A DNA stretch of 64,000 nt from Rhynchopus euleeides (GCA_963210315.1 OY723309.1:620001-684000), one strand, 5' to 3'; positions 1 to 10,376 are shown, numbered from the stretch's first letter. Notes: generated from the letters alone by a model not told the origin. Program-made: numbers and translations.

Positions 1-785
1 TTGCATAGGTGCACCACCACACCTTCTGCTGTTCAGAACACAAGCGCACGATCCGGGGTGTGCGCCCTGCAGAAGGCGTGGAAGTAGCCAACTAAAGGAC
101 AGCTATCCACCTGGAATACCAGCACCTGGTGGACACAAGACCACCCAACGCCAACCCAGGTCTAATCAGGTGGATTGCGGTTCGCCTATTATTCGCAGCT
201 CGAACCTGATGCATCCACCTGATTTGCCTTGAGTTTGGCGGTGCTGTGCGGGCTTCCCGTAATGCGCGCCGCTGTTTCTCCGGTGGTTGGCGAGAAACTC
301 GGGGATTTGCCAGATCAGGTGGTCCAGGTTTCGTTTGTTTGTCGTGTTGCCGCCTGTACTCAGTGGTTACCGGATGGAGAGGTCCCCTTACTCAAGCAAG
401 TCAGGGGACCCCCGATAGTGGGGTTCAGACCCCCACTCGTGGGGGTCCAGATCAGTCAAGGGGGCTGGGGAAGTCCCGTTCACGCTTGTGAACGCTTCCC
501 GCGGAAGCAGAAACCCGGTGATCTTGGGGGGGGGGGGACAGCAAACCACTCTGGACCGGAAAAAAGGTCCAATCGGTTTGGACCCCCCGAGGTCCATAAT
601 TTTTACGGTCCAGAATTATTACATCCAGGACTTCTTACGGTTCAGATTTATTTCGTTTACGGTACCGGCCATTGCGTACACCTTCCAACAACACAGATGG
701 CGCACGAGGTCCCCGTAGAGGGCCTTCGCTCAGATGTGTAGGAAGGGAACCTGTCTCGCAAAACTGGCAAGTCACACAGGTACTG
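1..785. other. Intergenic, no gene seen; decayed MITE-like patch
   Basis: Open frames here are short, overlapping and of shadow-like composition, so I call no gene. Around 545-665 there is an AT-rich patch with repeated 'ttacggtcca/ttacggttca' motifs that ends in CGTTTACGG followed by TA. This resembles one end of the CCGTAAACGG element at 56411-57212, so it may be a decayed relative. Around 395-470 several short inverted G/C-rich motifs flank 'ccccactcgtggggg', a small hairpin. Confidence 0.4.
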
Positions 786-1060
786 GACTGCTTGCTGTGT
801 TGGGTCGGGAATGAGGAGGATTCCCCACACCCGACACCTTCACTCACAACACGTCATGGCACCAACACCAACACCAGTGACCCGAAGTGAAGTGTGACAC
901 AAGCAGTGATGTAATCATTGCTGCCAGAAGGTGGCGTTCCATTCCAACGTTGTGGGCGCAGGTTATCCGATAACCTGCTGACACAACTTCATGAATGAGG
1001 ATATTCGTTCCCCATTCGTTCTTCTGTGATACCCCTGCCCCCCCACCCCGCACTGGAGCA
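786..1060. repeat. 3'-flank module of WD40 unit, copy 1
   Basis: This block starts near 'ctgcttgctgtgttgggtcg' and runs through 'gcaggttatccgataacctg' to a C-rich stretch. It recurs with few changes at 5598-5850 and, in shorter form, at 10406-10620. Each copy lies about 0.2-1 kb beyond the 3' end of one of the three minus-strand WD40 genes. The repeat is therefore part of a segmental duplication unit that includes the gene. No coding sequence is evident in it. The internal motif 'ggttatccgataacc' is palindromic. Confidence 0.75.
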
Positions 1061-1963
1061 GGGGTGGGCAGGGGGTCATCAAGTCAACACCATCGTCTGC
1101 AAGTGCTGCGGGCTGCACCACACGCTGCAGCTGGGTCCAGCACAAAGGCACACAGAAAAGAGTGCATTATCTGACTCGATTCGTCACGACTTCACTCACA
1201 ACTTGGAGCCTGAGGGATCTGCCGCTTGAAGCGTGCATCATGGCTTCAAGGTATAAATTGGGATCTTCACTACAGGAGCATTGGGTGAATCCGACGTTGA
1301 GGAACAATGTCGAAGATTGTCAAAACTGTGGAGCAGCGAAGACCCCATTGGGGAAGCAATAGGGGGTTGCAGTATGGGGTGGGGACGACAGGGGTGTCGG
1401 GTCATGAATCTGGGAGATGGGGAAGAGAGGAAACGCTATGGGAAAACGCCTTCGTCAGTCACGCAGAAGGGTGTTTGGCATGAGGTGGTCAAAACTCATA
1501 CGATCAGTGCGTCTGAGGAAGATGTGTGGGAAATGCGAATAACAACAGAAAAACAGAACTCTCACAATGCACACTGAGGTGTGGTGTGGTGAGTTGCATC
1601 ACCACACATCATCGCCCAGCACGTGGGGATACACAAACACACGTGAATCTTTTTGGAAGCCCTTCAAGCCCGTAGGTAAGCGCACACGCTTTGCTTGCGG
1701 GAGTCTGTCATTGCCCAGCTGCTCTGAACGCTGGAGCTCTGAACCACCCGGAAGCCACGGACCTCTCCCACATCCCCTCGTGCGTGTGTGGCAGAGACAC
1801 GCCTACACCGGTGATGTGTATGGAGAGGCACCATTCCAGCACTGATGTGCATACACACGTGATGTAGTCTTTAGTGAGGTCACATCGAGCAAACTCTGAT
1901 GTCAAATCCACTGCAACGCATCAGATGGTGACGCACACACATACATCATAAGAAGGCCAGAGC
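1061..1963. other. 3' flank of WD40 copy 1, no gene
   Basis: No convincing coding frame. The stretch 1365-1620 is similar to 6060-6300, sharing 'cgtcagtcacgcagaagggt'-like and 'tctgaggaagacgtg'-like segments, so it belongs to the same duplicated unit as copy 2. The segment around 1945-1975 (cataagaaggccagagctca) matches the 3' ends of copies 2 and 3. Confidence 0.5.
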
Positions 1964-4604
1964 TCACAGCCCGGAGACATCCCAGACAAGCAGCTGGCCG
2001 TCGTGGCCTGCCGTGACCATAACTGTACGAGCTTCTCTCCCACGAGCGAAGCTCAGGCGGCGCACATTTCCCACGTGCCCCACAAGCACGGCAAGTACCG
2101 CCCCCCCGCTGGTACCCCACACCACAACCGTGCCCACCCCGGCAGCGGCAACGAGGCGCCCGTCGGGCGAGTACTGCACGTCGAACACACTCCCCGACCT
2201 GTGCTGCAGCCGCAACCTCTCACTGGCGGTGTTGCCCGCCCACTGTCCCACGCGAACCGACCCGTCGTCCATCCCGCGCGCAAGCTCGTCCCCGCCGGGC
2301 GAGAAAGACAGCGCCGTCACACGCGCCCCGACAGACACCACTGCCGCCTCCTCCTGCCAGCCGTCCACATCGAAGACACGCACGGCCTCGCCCGCCTCCG
2401 CGTGCACTGTCGCGGCTGCCACTCGTGTCGCCCCACCGGAACCACCAGAGCCAGCACCATCAGGCAAGAATGCCACGTTGCGCGCGTGCCTGCGAAGCAC
2501 CAGTGCCGGAAGCATCCCCGCAACGTCGTGCACACGCGTCACCTCCTCCTCCACCCCGCTGGCCACGAGCAGCCGCCCATCAGGCGAGAACCGCACACGC
2601 TGCACAGGCGCAGCCGCCGCGTTCCCGTGCTCCAGGTCCAGCAGCACCGCCCCCGTCGTGGCGTCGCACACCACAACACGCCCACCAGCCCCGCCGACCG
2701 CGACACGCGCCCCGTCCGGCGAGAAGGCGACGTCGTGCGCGGCAAAGCCACCGCACGCAAGCAACCGCAGCTGCTCCCCGGTGGAAGTGCGGAAGACACG
2801 CACAACCCCGTCCGCACCACCTGCCGCGATCTCCCACCCGTCGGGCGATAGTGCCACGCTCAGCACGCTGCCCGCATGCTGGATGCGCACCACACACCGA
2901 AGCGACGCACCCGCACCACACACCGTAGCAGACGTATCGGGGGCTTCGCAGCTGGGTGGCACAGGGGTTGCTGGTGCGGGTGTGGGGGGCGAAGATGTTG
3001 CAGGTGCAGGTGTTGGTGGTGCAAGTGTTGGAGGTGCAGGAGTCGGAGGTGAAGGCGTTGCAGGTACCGGTGTCGGGGGTGCAAGTGTTGGGGGTGCGGA
3101 TGTCGGAGGTGACGGTGTTGCAGGTGCAGGCGTTGCAGGTGCAGGTGTCGGTGGTGCAGGTGTTGTAGGTGCGGGAGTCGGAGGTGACGGTGTTGCAGGT
3201 GCAGGCGTTGCAGGTACCGGTGTCGGGGGTGCAAGTGTTGGTGAAGGCGTTGCAGGCGAAGCTGTGAGAGGTGCAGGTGACGGAGGCGAAGGCGTTGGAA
3301 GCGCAGGACTGGGAGCGCACAGGCTCTCACCCAGCCCGGTCACACCGTCCCAATGAATCACACCGCACCCCGCGAGGTAGCCGGACCCCACGAAGGAGCT
3401 TGTTTGTGCTGCCGATGTGGACCTGCCCCCAGCGCAACCCTTTCGTATACAGGAGGTCGCAGAGAGTGTCTCTGCACCTGGTCGCGACATCTGGGCTGAT
3501 CAGACTGTAGCCGGGTTCGCATCCCATCCCCTGTGTGACGATGACAGTGTCGCAGTTGATTGGAGGTGCAGGTGTCGGAGGCAAAGGCGTTGGAGGTGCA
3601 GGTGTCGGAGGCGAAGGCGTTGCAGGTGCAGGTGTCGGCAGCGCGTCGTCCCACAGAAGGACTGGTGTGCCTGAAAAAAAATTGGTGTTCCCTCCCATGA
3701 TGATGGTATCGCTGGTGTGGAAGTACGAAGCTGTGTGTGCGCCACCGTCTGGCATGGGGTAGGACTGCAGCACGTCGCCTGTCTTAACAGAAATCACCTT
3801 CATCGGAGTGGTTGAGACCACCAGCTTGCTCGAGTCTGGAGAGAACGACATATCGCCGGCATGCCCGACCGTCCATGACTTGTAGGGCGAGTAGTTGCTC
3901 AATTCGTAGATGTGGACCGTGTCGCTTGCTCCGTCACCCACACCCGCGAAGTACAGACCATCAGGCGACACACGGAGGGCAGTGGCAGCGTGATCTGTCA
4001 CATAATGGAGAACACCGCCAGTCGTTGCATCCCATACAATAACCTTCCCAGTGCCCTGTGCCCCACTGATGAGTCTTCCGCCGTCAATGGTGTACGTCAA
4101 GGCGAAAACCCGACCGGCTCCGGGTGCCAGATCGTCACCATCAGTGAGGGACAACACCAAGGCACCAGTCTCAGCATCCCAGATGTAGACGTTGTTGTCA
4201 CCGTGCCCAGAGGCAACGCGTGTCCCGTCTGGTGAGTATGCAACAGAAAGGCATTCCCCTTTCGAGCTGTCCGACCACAGTTCCGTCCCGCTGCTCAAAG
4301 TGATAACAGCAACCCCCTGAGACCACAGCGCCGCCGCTACCTTGTCCCCGTCAGGAGAGAAGGCAACACTGTTGACACCACTGTAGGAGGGCACTGTGAC
4401 AGGAGCACCCGTTGTCACGTTGTACACCAGCAAACCGCTCGTAGTCGCTGCCACAGCAGCCAACTTGTCATTATCCGAAACTGCGACGCTCACGGGCTCG
4501 CGCACGCCGGTTGCAATCACGCCCTGACAGAGGGGACCCGCACCACTGGGGCATGGTGGGAGTGCACCGAAGCACAGCGACAGGAGTGCCGCCACGGCTG
4601 GCAT
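1964..4604 (-). CDS. Secreted double WD40-propeller protein, copy 1 (frameshifted)
   Basis: The gene reads from 4604 to 1964 in two overlapping frames. The first part (4604 to about 3395) starts with a hydrophobic signal-peptide-like leader ([19 protein letters not shown]). It then has about seven WD40 blades recognised by repeated '[15 protein letters not shown]' and 'VWDATTG' motifs, a short Pro/Thr linker and a Cys-containing segment ([16 protein letters not shown]). At 3391-3400 this copy has one base more than copies 2 and 3, which throws the frame. The second part (about 3395 to 1964) continues the same protein in another frame: '[20 protein letters not shown]', a long Thr-Pro-Ala repeat linker, and a second set of about seven WD40 blades ending 'LLVWDVSGL'. 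WD40 propellers are protein-binding scaffolds; the partner is unknown. Copies 2 and 3 lack the second propeller. The extra base may be a real mutation or an assembly error. Confidence 0.75.
2955..3300. repeat. Coding minisatellite (Thr-Pro-Ala linker)
   Basis: This is a tandem array of 15-18-bp units of the type 'ggtgcaggtgttg' on the + strand. It encodes [16 protein letters not shown] repeats on the minus strand, joining the two WD40 propellers of copy 1. A shorter array of the same unit lies at about 3560-3645 between the first propeller and the Cys-containing segment. Unit number is expected to vary between alleles. Confidence 0.8.
3391..3400 (-). other. One-base frameshift site in WD40 copy 1
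   Basis: The + strand reads 'cacgaaggagcttg' here, against 'cacgaaaagcttg' in copy 2 (near 6616) and 'cacgaagagcttg' in copy 3. Copy 1 has one additional base. Upstream and downstream frames both align to the copy 2 protein on their own side of this point, so the break is precise. Confidence 0.8.
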
Positions 4605-4800
4605 GGCTGCGGTGTGTGCAGGTGTGTGTCCTATCTGTGGGGTGGTGGTGTCAGGGCTGGCTGCGGTGAAACAGCAGCACCGCGAGAGGCGGGGCGGAGG
4701 GGGTCGTGAAGCAGAGAAGGGGAAGGTGGGCAGAGCGCCGGCCCCCCTTCACTCTGTGTGCAGGCCAGGTGTGAGGGGTGGCAGAGAGAGAGAGCTGCGT
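4605..4800. promoter_or_regulatory. Conserved 5' flank of WD40 copies 1 and 2
   Basis: The ~190 bp upstream of the start codon of copy 1 are nearly identical to 7774-7970 upstream of copy 2. They share 'tgcggtgaaacagcagcacc' and a GA-rich 'gcagagagagagag' stretch. Copy 3 keeps only the first ~30 bp before diverging near 12263. Position and conservation suggest that the promoter and 5' UTR were duplicated with the gene. No TATA box or known site is recognisable. Confidence 0.45.
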
Positions 4801-5597
4801 TGTGCAGCTGCGTGTGGTGCAGAGGGTGCAGAGGCGTCGCAAAGGGCAGGTCCAAAAGGGTGCAGGGGTGTGCGGGAGGTGCTGCTCTGCTCTGCCGTGC
4901 CATGTCATGCAAGTGAGACTATGTGAGCTGATGTGAGGCTATATGAGTTCATGTGATCTAAAGAAGCTGGAGGGGACTTCGCTCAGAACTGCAGAACAGT
5001 GAGAAACACTGTCCCGCCCCGCTACACTGGCTGCAAAGCGACACAGTGTTGACACAAGTAGCACAGAGCGAAGACCCCAAAACCTGCGGGTCGTCAACTA
5101 CGCAGACAGGACCAGATTGCCGAGGTGGGGTGATCGAGAACCGAGTGCCGTGGACGTTCCGTGTGGCTCAAAACAGGGTTTCAATCACCGCACGAGTTCA
5201 ATGCAGGAAACTATGTATCTGCAAATCAGTCAGGGGAGAGAAGAAACAGCGGGTATCCGTCGATCACGAAACATGCGGGGTGTGTTGTGTCCTGCATGAT
5301 CTGCATAGCATAGTTTCCTGCGTTGTTAGCACAACAATCTCCCTCAAGAACGAATTAAGGGATCCGGGTCTGATATATTTACCCTTTTTGAGGGTGTTCA
5401 CAAATCGATAACCTCGAGCAAAAGCTTTGCCATCACCTGTCACAAGTCACGTCGAGGACAGGGGTTGTGAGAGGGGGGTGCAAATACCCCCAGCAACGGG
5501 GAACCAGGCTGATCTTCTGCCCGGGTTGGAGACCGGGCAGCACGGATCGGCAAGTCATACCATCACAGCGGGCTCAGGCCCTTCACACCTGGTGGGC
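4801..5597. other. Intergenic between WD40 copies 1 and 2
   Basis: No gene is supported. Frames are short and lack domain-like composition. It holds the distal end of the copy 1 upstream region and ordinary mixed sequence, followed by the 3'-flank module of copy 2. Confidence 0.4.
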
Positions 5598-5850
5598 AGG
5601 ACTGCTTGCTGTGTTGGGTCGGGAATGAGGAAGTTTCCCCAAAGACAGACACCTTCCTTCTCAACACGTCCTGGCACCAACACCATCAGGAACCCGAAGT
5701 GAAGTGTGACACAAGCAGTGATGTAAGCATTGCTGCCAGAAGGCGGCATTCCATTACAACGGTATGGGCGCAGGTTATCCGATAACCTGCTGACACAACT
5801 ACATGAATGAAGAGATCTTGTCACCCATTCGTTCTTCTGTGATACCCCTG
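5598..5850. repeat. 3'-flank module of WD40 unit, copy 2
   Basis: Second copy of the block at 786-1060, including 'ctgcttgctgtgttgggtcg' and the palindrome 'ggttatccgataacc'. It lies downstream of the minus-strand WD40 copy 2 and supports duplication of the whole gene-plus-flank unit. Confidence 0.75.
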
Positions 5851-6396
5851 CCCCCCCACCCCCCACCCCTCACAGGAGCAGGGGCGGGGGATGGGGGCAG
5901 GGGGATCTCGAGACGTCTCAAGTTGCTTATCCTGAAGCTTCAGTCGCACGATTTCTTTCGCTACTTTGCGACTTCGAGAACGCTTCGTCGGCACCGGTGA
6001 AGACGATTGTCCTAGGATACTAGGTCCACTAGGACAGCCCCACCCAATCCACAGCTTCGATGCAATAGGCGGCTGTAGTATGAGGCGGGGAACGACAGGA
6101 CTGTCAGATCCTGCTGCGAGATTGGGAGGAAAAAAAACGCCGTCGTCGGTAACGCAGAAGGGTACTTGGCATGATCTGGTCAGACCACATGCACGAACAC
6201 CGGTCAGCGTATCTGAGGAAGACGTGTCGGGGATGGGAACAACAACTTCGTTTCGGGGTCGAGCGATAGTGTTGTATCACCACACATCGCCCAGCAGAAG
6301 GGGAAAAACGGAATGATACACGAACACGCGGTAAGGTGCTGTGGTGTGCAGCTCAGCGAAACCAGAACTGGTGCTGAATCAACTGCCACCAGGACC
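5851..6396. other. 3' flank of WD40 copy 2, no gene
   Basis: No coding frame is supported. The stretch 5920-6005 (containing 'ctgaagcttcagtcgcacga') recurs at about 10635-10715 beside copy 3. The stretch 6060-6300 is similar to 1365-1620 beside copy 1. These are parts of the duplicated unit. Confidence 0.5.
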
Positions 6397-7773
6397 TCAG
6401 AGCGATGTACAGACACACGTGAATCTTCTAATCGTAGCGGAGAGCACACCGAGACACACGCCGACCACGACATAAGAATGCCAGAGCTCACAGCCCGACG
6501 ACTGGTGTGGGTTACTGGGGTGGTGGAAGTGCAGACTGGGGGCGCACAGGCTCTGGCCCAGCCCGGTCACACCGTTCCAGCCAACCACACCGCACCCCGG
6601 GCGGTAGCCGGACCCCACGAAAAGCTTGTCTGTGCTGTCGATGTGGACCTGCACCCACTTCGCCTCTGCACGGGCCAGCAGGCTGCAAAGAGTGTCTCTG
6701 CACCTGGTCGCGACATCTGGGCTGATCAGACTGTAGCCGGGCTCGCATCCCACCCCCTGTGTGACGACGATGTTGTCGCAGTCGATTGGAGGGGCAGGTG
6801 TCGGTGGTGTTGGCATGTGGTCCCACAAGAGCAGCCTGGAAATGGATCTCGAGGGTGCCGGTCCCTGTCCCGTGAGGATGGCGTCGCTGGTGTGGAAATA
6901 CGACACTGCCCGTGTCGCATCGGCAGTCATAGTGTAGGTCTTCACAAGGCTGCCGGTCTCCACGGAGTACACCCCCATGCCACCACGTGCCTCGTGCCCC
7001 ACCACCACAAACTTGCTCCAGTCGCGAGAGAAAGACGTCCCGGACCCGGATGCCGCACCCTTCGGAATCGTCTTGTGGAGGGAGTAGTCGCTCAGCTTGT
7101 AGATGTTCACCGCGTCCTGGCCAACACTTGCGAAATACAGGCCGTCTGGTGACACGGAGGTGGACATGACAGAGCCTGTGTGATCCGTAAGCGTCTTGAG
7201 AAAAGCACCAGTTGTTGCATCCCACACAACAACCTTGGAACCCCACGACCCACTGATGAGTCTTCCCCCGTCGATGGTGTACGTCAAGCTCGCGACTTCG
7301 GTATGACCCCCAGTGAGGGACAGCACCAAGTCACCAGTCTCAGAATCCCTGATGTAGATGTTGCCGTCAAGGTGTGCAGAAGCAATGCGTGTCCCATCTG
7401 GTGAGTATGCAACAGTAGCGCACTCCCCTTGCACGGCATCCGACCACAGTTCCATCCCGCTGCTCAAGCTGACGACAGCAAGACCGCCATCGTTCAGTGC
7501 CACCGCCACTTTTCCTGAATCAGGAGAGAAGGCAACGTAGGATGCATAACTGTAGGAGGGCACTGTGACAGGAGCACCTGTTGTCACGTTGTACACCAGC
7601 AAACCACTCTTAGTCGCTGCCACAGCAGCCAACTTGTCATCAGGCGAAACTGCGATGTTCCCGGGATAACCAGCGAGCGTAGCAAGCTGTGCGCTGCACT
7701 GCGGAGGCGAACCACTGGGGCACGGTGAGAGGGCACCGAAGCACAGCGACAGGAGTGCCGCTACGGCTGGCAT
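6397..7773 (-). CDS. Secreted single WD40-propeller protein, copy 2
   Basis: An intact 458-residue frame. Residues 1-21 form a hydrophobic leader with signal-peptide character ([19 protein letters not shown]). Residues ~35-310 hold about seven WD40 blades, with 'AFSPDSGKVAVAL', '[13 protein letters not shown]' and 'VVVWDATTGAFLKTL' as clear examples. A short 'PTPPTPAPP' linker follows. Then comes a Cys-containing module (residues ~325-400) with CDNIVVTQGVGCEPGY and 'RCRDTLCSLL', ending in a hydrophobic stretch and 'TCVCTSL'. A propeller of this kind usually binds protein partners; with a leader peptide it may act outside the cell or in the endomembrane system, which is inference. It matches copy 3 nearly exactly and the first half of copy 1 more distantly. 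The start is the first ATG before the leader and is conserved in all three copies. Confidence 0.85.
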   Translation of the reverse strand: MPAVAALLSLCFGALSPCPSGSPPQCSAQLATLAGYPGNIAVSPDDKLAAVAATKSGLLVYNVTTGAPVTVPSYSYASYVAFSPDSGKVAVALNDGGLAVVSLSSGMELWSDAVQGECATVAYSPDGTRIASAHLDGNIYIRDSETGDLVLSLTGGHTEVASLTYTIDGGRLISGSWGSKVVVWDATTGAFLKTLTDHTGSVMSTSVSPDGLYFASVGQDAVNIYKLSDYSLHKTIPKGAASGSGTSFSRDWSKFVVVGHEARGGMGVYSVETGSLVKTYTMTADATRAVSYFHTSDAILTGQGPAPSRSISRLLLWDHMPTPPTPAPPIDCDNIVVTQGVGCEPGYSLISPDVATRCRDTLCSLLARAEAKWVQVHIDSTDKLFVGSGYRPGCGVVGWNGVTGLGQSLCAPSLHFHHPSNPHQSSGCELWHSYVVVGVCLGVLSATIRRFTCVCTSL

Positions 7774-7985
7774 GGCTGCGGTGCGTCCAGGTTAGTGTCC
7801 TATCTGTGGGGTGGTGGTGTCAGGGCTGGCTGCGGTGAAACAGCAGCACCGCGAGAGGCGGGGCGGAGGGGGTCGTGGAGCAGAGAAGGGGAAGATGGGC
7901 AGAGCGCCGACATCCCTTCACTCTGTGTGCAGGCCAGGTGTGAGGGGTGGCAGAGAGAGAGAGAGGGGGGGGGGGGGGGTTTGAT
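7774..7985. promoter_or_regulatory. Conserved 5' flank of WD40 copy 2
   Basis: Near-identical to 4605-4800 upstream of copy 1, ending in a GA dinucleotide run and a G run. It is probably promoter and 5' UTR carried along in the duplication. No specific factor site is recognised. Confidence 0.45.
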
Positions 7986-8548
7986 CGTCGAGAGTGAATA
8001 GAAAAGTAAATCTCCCAGAATGTTAGTCCTTTTCGTAGTCACTACACCAGATCTGTTGTACAAGGCAGATCAATGCACAATGGGAGGGAGTGTAGCAGTT
8101 GTCTGTCAGTGGCTTGGTGGTTGGACCGCAATACAGTATCACTAAAACACGACCAGGTGTCTGTATGTAATACGTAGTCTGGGGGGGGGGGGGTCACTTT
8201 AGGAGGCGGTATGAATCGTTGTGATAGAGGGCAACAATGGATGGGGTGAGGAGGGAAGTTGTCTGCAGTAGAACTGTCGATACGTACGGGGGACCCGTGA
8301 GGAACCCGCCACCGAAGCCGGACTGCTGAATGGTGGTGAGTGTCCTCGGAGGTTCCCTTCCCACCTTGCTGGCAGCACTGCTAGCAAGTGGTAAAACACA
8401 CAAAAATGGTAAGAGAGGGCAGCCTGCCCACCCAAAGTCAATCTCCTCACCCGCGATACTTCCTCAGATCTAGCTTCCTAGTGATCCCCCAAGACGCACC
8501 AAAGGTGCTTCGACTAGTTGGCTCAGAAAGAGAGAGAGGGGGGGTCTT
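7986..8548. other. Intergenic, no gene
   Basis: No coding frame is supported. The segment at 7980-8012 (tttgatcgtcgagagtgaat) recurs at 10170-10203, so part of this stretch belongs to a dispersed repeat. A G14 run lies near 8180. Confidence 0.4.
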
Positions 8549-8655
8549 CGCTGGTCGTTGTGCTTCGTTATTCTTCGTCAGTCTTCACCGAGTTTCCTTA
8601 GGAAATGCACCAAAATGCACTGATGATCACCCCGTAGCGAAGCCCCCCAGAGAAA
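8549..8655. mobile_element. ~105-bp MITE, family GGGGGTCTTCGCT
   Basis: The element starts 'gggggtcttcgctggtcgtt' and ends 'ccccgtagcgaagcccccc', so the ends are imperfect inverted repeats. A relative lies in reverse orientation at 17901-17998, sharing the 'cgctggtcgtta' end and the inner 'ggaaatgcactga' segment. A third partial one starts near 20871. It has no coding capacity and is a small non-autonomous DNA element; the superfamily is unknown. Confidence 0.6.
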
Positions 8656-8656
8656 A

Positions 8657-8770
8657 CTAATGTTCACGCCCTGAGGTCGGGGAGTAAAAACACATGATCA
8701 GGCGAGCCGGAGGCGTCTGCACTTCACACATTACGCGCATTGAGCTGGCACTCAACATGGGATGAGAAGG
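8657..8770. repeat. Dispersed repeat, copy a
   Basis: About 105 bp (ctgaggtcggggagtaaaaa through cactcaacatgggatgag) recur almost exactly at 10056-10163. The following segment with 'ggcatggaaatagaagcag' recurs at 10228-10257. No coding potential is seen. Confidence 0.75.
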
Positions 8771-9130
8771 GGTGGGGGCATGGAAATAGAAGCAGAAGGG
8801 GAGGGGACAGTGATCTCGCTGGGGGTCGGGCAAACCAAAAAAGAGGTAGGGCACAGGGTGGGCCGAGCTCGCTCCGCAGGGAAAAAAGTGCAGCCCAACC
8901 CCACCCCGATTTCCCGCGGTATGATGAAAACAGGGTCGAACGCACGGCCACAGAACGCTTTCCCCCAATTCGAGAGGCATCGGATGCTGCCGCCTTAGAT
9001 CGTCTTGCTGGACCAAAAATGAGTAGTCAGGGGGTCTTGGATTGCCATTGAGTACTTGCAAAACTGCAATCCCGAGTAACTTTGCCAGCGCGTAGTGTTC
9101 AGGAACGGCAGCAAAGCTAACAGGCTACAG
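8771..9130. other. Dispersed-repeat mosaic, no gene
   Basis: Contains 'cagtgatctcgctggg' near 8810 followed by 'aggtagggcac'. Related sequence lies at 45420-45475 and, inverted, at 9440-9545. No coding frame is supported. Confidence 0.4.
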
Positions 9131-9184
9131 GGGGGTCTGGGGGGCGGAGCCCCCCAGCCGCCGGAGGCCACGGTAGTGAACATC
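9131..9184. repeat. Hairpin-bearing dispersed repeat, copy a
   Basis: A block of about 50 bp containing the perfect hairpin 'ggggggcggagcccccc' and then 'agccgccggaggccacggta'. It recurs identically at 45646-45694. It is short, strongly foldable and non-coding. Confidence 0.75.
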
Positions 9185-9439
9185 CTAAAAGCCCTCGAAG
9201 GCTAATCCCCACACCGGTTGGTGTTGTTGCGCATTCCAGGATTCCATGATCCTTCGCTTGGCCTGATGAGGTGCGCTTCGATGAACACCACCAAGCCCCC
9301 AGCTCCTGGTACACCTGCTCATGATGGCGTTGGGATTTCATACGCTGCGACGCATGAAAACTCGGCTACAAGGCCGAACCCAAAAGCCCCAAAATCTGAC
9401 CCATCCACAAAATTCGATGGGGAAAATATTGAGGTAGGG

Positions 9440-9545
9440 CCAAGGTAGGGCCATGCCACCCCTGGCGGCCCACCCTCCCCAAAAATTACAGAAAAAGGGA
9501 GGTGGGGCCGCGGCCCCCCCTGCCAGCCCTGGCACGAGATCACTG
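9440..9545. repeat. GGTAGGGC-rich dispersed element
   Basis: Repeated 'ggtagggcca' motifs at one end and 'ggcacgagatcactggga' at the other. The same pair of motifs (GGTAGGGC and a GATCTCG/CGAGATC end) is found near 8805, 45415-45480 and 45830-45940. This is probably a small non-autonomous element family. Confidence 0.45.
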
Positions 9546-9549
9546 GGAG

Positions 9550-9666
9550 GGGACCTTCGTTCTGTGTCAAGGTGGTCAGTTTGCCCCCCTCCTTGTGAGG
9601 CGATGTAAGAAGAATACTGCCGGTGTGTTGATGGGTGTGGGCGGGACCTGTCACACCACACAACGT
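9550..9666. repeat. 'CTTCGTTCTGTGTCAAGG' repeat, copy a
   Basis: About 117 bp recur at 10258-10376 with only a few differences. Shorter versions beginning 'ccttcgttctgtgtcaa' or 'ccttcgctctgtgtcaa' are at 9688-9770 and 19368-19450. The last two also share 'gagcgaaggrccyc' at their far end, so the family has partly inverted ends (CCTTCG...CGAAGG). Confidence 0.7.
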
Positions 9667-9966
9667 CAGCAATAGAAGTAGAAGGGGGCCTTCGTTCTGT
9701 GTCAAGCTGTGCCAGTTTGCCCCCCTTCTTGTGAGGCGACTCGCTTGTCTGCACTTCTGAGCGAAGGACCTCAAAGAAATCACAATGATGATGCACTCAA
9801 CACGGGAGCAGGCCTGTTCTGTTATGTCTGCCCCCGGGAATAGGGGAACGGGTGGGTCTATCTGAGGGGTCCAAAAAGACAAGAATACCTGCCTGTGCGT
9901 GTAGGCGTGTCCATACGTGCGCTGTCAACAGTCTTTTCACCCGTGACCGGGGAAGGTTACAGCAAA
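9667..9966. other. Non-coding, contains third copy of the CCTTCG repeat
   Basis: 9688-9770 is a shorter member of the repeat family at 9550-9666. The remainder shows no coding frame that I can support. Confidence 0.4.
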
Positions 9967-10055
9967 AAAAAAGCGACGCACGGCGAGAAAGTATGTTTGC
10001 TCTAGGACAAACAAAACACGCACTGGCCGGGGTTGAGCTGCTGGTGGCTCAGGAC
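9967..10055 (-). mobile_element. Fragment of LINE 3' tail (minus)
   Basis: The sequence 'gcactggccggggttgagct' and its flank 'gctctaggacaaacaaa' are the reverse complement of 16965-17010. That stretch is the 3' untranslated region of the LINE at 13124-16696. This is therefore a severely 5'-truncated LINE copy or a shared tail. Confidence 0.6.
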
Positions 10056-10165
10056 CGTTCACGGCCCTGAGGTCGGGGAGTAAAAACACATGATCAGGCG
10101 AGCCGGAGGCGTCTGCACTTCACACATTACGCGCATTGAGCTGGCACTCAACATGGGATGAGAGG
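10056..10165. repeat. Dispersed repeat, copy b
   Basis: Second copy of 8657-8770. It is directly followed at 10170-10203 by a segment also found at 7980-8012, showing repeats inserted into or joined to one another. Confidence 0.75.
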
Positions 10166-10257
10166 GGGGTTTGATCGTCGAGAGGGAATGGAAAAGTAAA
10201 TCTCCAACATGGGATGAGAGGGGGGGTGGGGGCATGGAAATAGAAGCAGAAGGGGAG

Positions 10258-10376
10258 GGGACCTTCGTTCTGTGTCAAGGTGGTCAGTTTGCCCCCCTTC
10301 TTGTGAGGCGATGTAAGAAGAATACTGCCGGTGTGTTGATGGGTGTGGGCGGGACCTGTCACACCACACAACATCA
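10258..10376. repeat. 'CTTCGTTCTGTGTCAAGG' repeat, copy b
   Basis: Near-identical to 9550-9666, in the same orientation, including 'aagaatactgccggtgtgtt' and the end 'gtcacaccacacaac'. Confidence 0.7.

Noticed and set aside
2013..3356. 447-codon + strand open frame opposite the WD40 gene
   Set aside because: It is the antisense of clear WD40 and Pro/Thr-rich coding sequence; its Ser/Thr/Arg-rich composition follows from that.
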